DNA from: Segatella copri | GTDB lineage: Bacteria > Bacteroidota > Bacteroidia > Bacteroidales > Bacteroidaceae | Direction: 5' to 3' | Assembly (NCBI RefSeq): GCF_019249795.2 | Contig: NZ_CP156891.1 | Location: 62,001 to 126,000 of the forward strand | DNA: 64,000 nt | In this document: positions 63,718 through 64,000 of the stretch, in pieces | Position numbering within the stretch: position 1 is the stretch's first letter | Layout of the letters: each line of letters starts with the position of its first letter | Translations under genes and position numbers: made by a program | Notes under the pieces: generated by a model | The model's database searches: none | Seen by the model: only the letters and a program-made list of their open reading frames with translations | Told to the model about the DNA's origin: nothing

Positions 63718-64000
63718 TTAATCAACAGGAATATCCTTGTTGATGTTCTTGCAACCAGCTACAGCATAGAAGAACATGTATGCCATACAGATGAGAGGAA
63801 CAATGTAACTAGCCATATAGCCAGCGTTGTCTGCGATGAAGTTCTGTACCAATGGCATCAATCCACCACCTACTACCATCATCATGAAGATACCTGAAGC
63901 CTGGGCTGTATACTTGCCAAGACCCTCAGTAGCAAGGTTGAAGATAGAAGACCACATGATAGAAGTGCAGAGACCGCAGAGTACCAGGAACATGGCTGCG
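63718..64000 (-). CDS. C-terminal part of an MFS sugar transporter (FucP/GluP-like), cut by the window edge
   Basis: The frame continues past the last base of the window; about 94 C-terminal residues are visible. They form two or three membrane helices (MFLVLCGLCTSIMWSSIFNLA, GIFMMMVVGGGLMPLVQNFIAD, SYIVPLICMAYMFFYAVAG). The pattern SIMWSSIFNLATEGLGKYTAQASG and GGLMPLVQNFIAD is typical of the FucP/GluP group of H+-coupled fucose/galactose/glucose carriers. Next to galK it likely imports galactose or glucose. The rest of the gene is to the right, outside the window. Confidence 0.88.
   Translation of the reverse strand, partial: AAMFLVLCGLCTSIMWSSIFNLATEGLGKYTAQASGIFMMMVVGGGLMPLVQNFIADNAGYMASYIVPLICMAYMFFYAVAGCKNINKDIPVD

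Overview
The window is a piece of a Bacteroidales chromosome, most like a gut Prevotella/Segatella (S. copri type). The reasons are the recurring promoter pattern TTTG - about 20 bases - TAnnTTTG used by the Bacteroidota primary sigma factor, the lack of clear Shine-Dalgarno sites, neighbourhoods usual in the phylum (ftsK-lolA, a Nudix-type arabinose regulator inside an ara cluster, a reverse rubrerythrin beside a Fur/PerR gene) and an IS982-family element. The genus is inferred, not proven.

Layout. 1-15.3 kb is housekeeping: a cut-off protein, a small unknown protein, nadC, a secreted C69 peptidase, a PerR/rubrerythrin peroxide-defence pair, lolA and ftsK, then a rightward run of exonuclease, rlmI, an orphan substrate-binding lipoprotein, a large TPR-like protein and dnaB. 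15.3-22.1 kb is a branched-chain amino acid operon (leuA-leuC-leuD-second synthase-leuB). A short ORF rich in Leu and Ile codons precedes it, followed by mutually exclusive antiterminator and terminator hairpins, so it looks like a ribosome-mediated attenuator. 22.2-24.5 kb holds a TPR protein, a calcineurin-like phosphoesterase lipoprotein and an outer-membrane-type protein. 24.5-42.1 kb is an exopolysaccharide/O-antigen locus read leftward (Wza-like exporter, Wzz, flippase, polymerase, four glycosyltransferases, WecA-like and WcaJ-like initiating transferases, DegT aminotransferase). An AAA-ATPase/PD-(D/E)XK gene sits inside it in the opposite orientation. One glycosyltransferase is cut in two by an IS982 element whose precise removal restores the reading frame. 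42.1-49.4 kb has tRNA-Gly and tRNA-Thr, clpC, gyrA and a TPR protein. 49.9-64 kb is a leftward arabinose/galactose and pentose-phosphate cluster: MFS transporter (cut off), galK, galM, SSS transporter, AraR, araD, araA, araB, GH51 arabinofuranosidase, transketolase, rpiB.

How it works together. The 50-64 kb cluster releases L-arabinose (GH51), imports it (SSS symporter), converts it to D-xylulose 5-phosphate (AraA, AraB, AraD) and passes that to transketolase and RpiB, under a Nudix-family regulator that has lost catalytic residues. GalM and GalK add hexose handling. The leu operon may make both leucine and a precursor of isoleucine, which would fit a leader peptide carrying both Leu and Ile codons.

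Most notable observations: the leu attenuator; the IS-disrupted glycosyltransferase with a 6-bp duplication; GyrA with Phe where Ser is expected at the main quinolone-resistance position; several unrelated intergenic tandem arrays sharing a 21-22-bp period; 7-bp tandem repeats placed directly after stop codons; and a 22-bp palindrome next to a promoter with no recognisable gene. I found no CRISPR array, prophage or known defence island.
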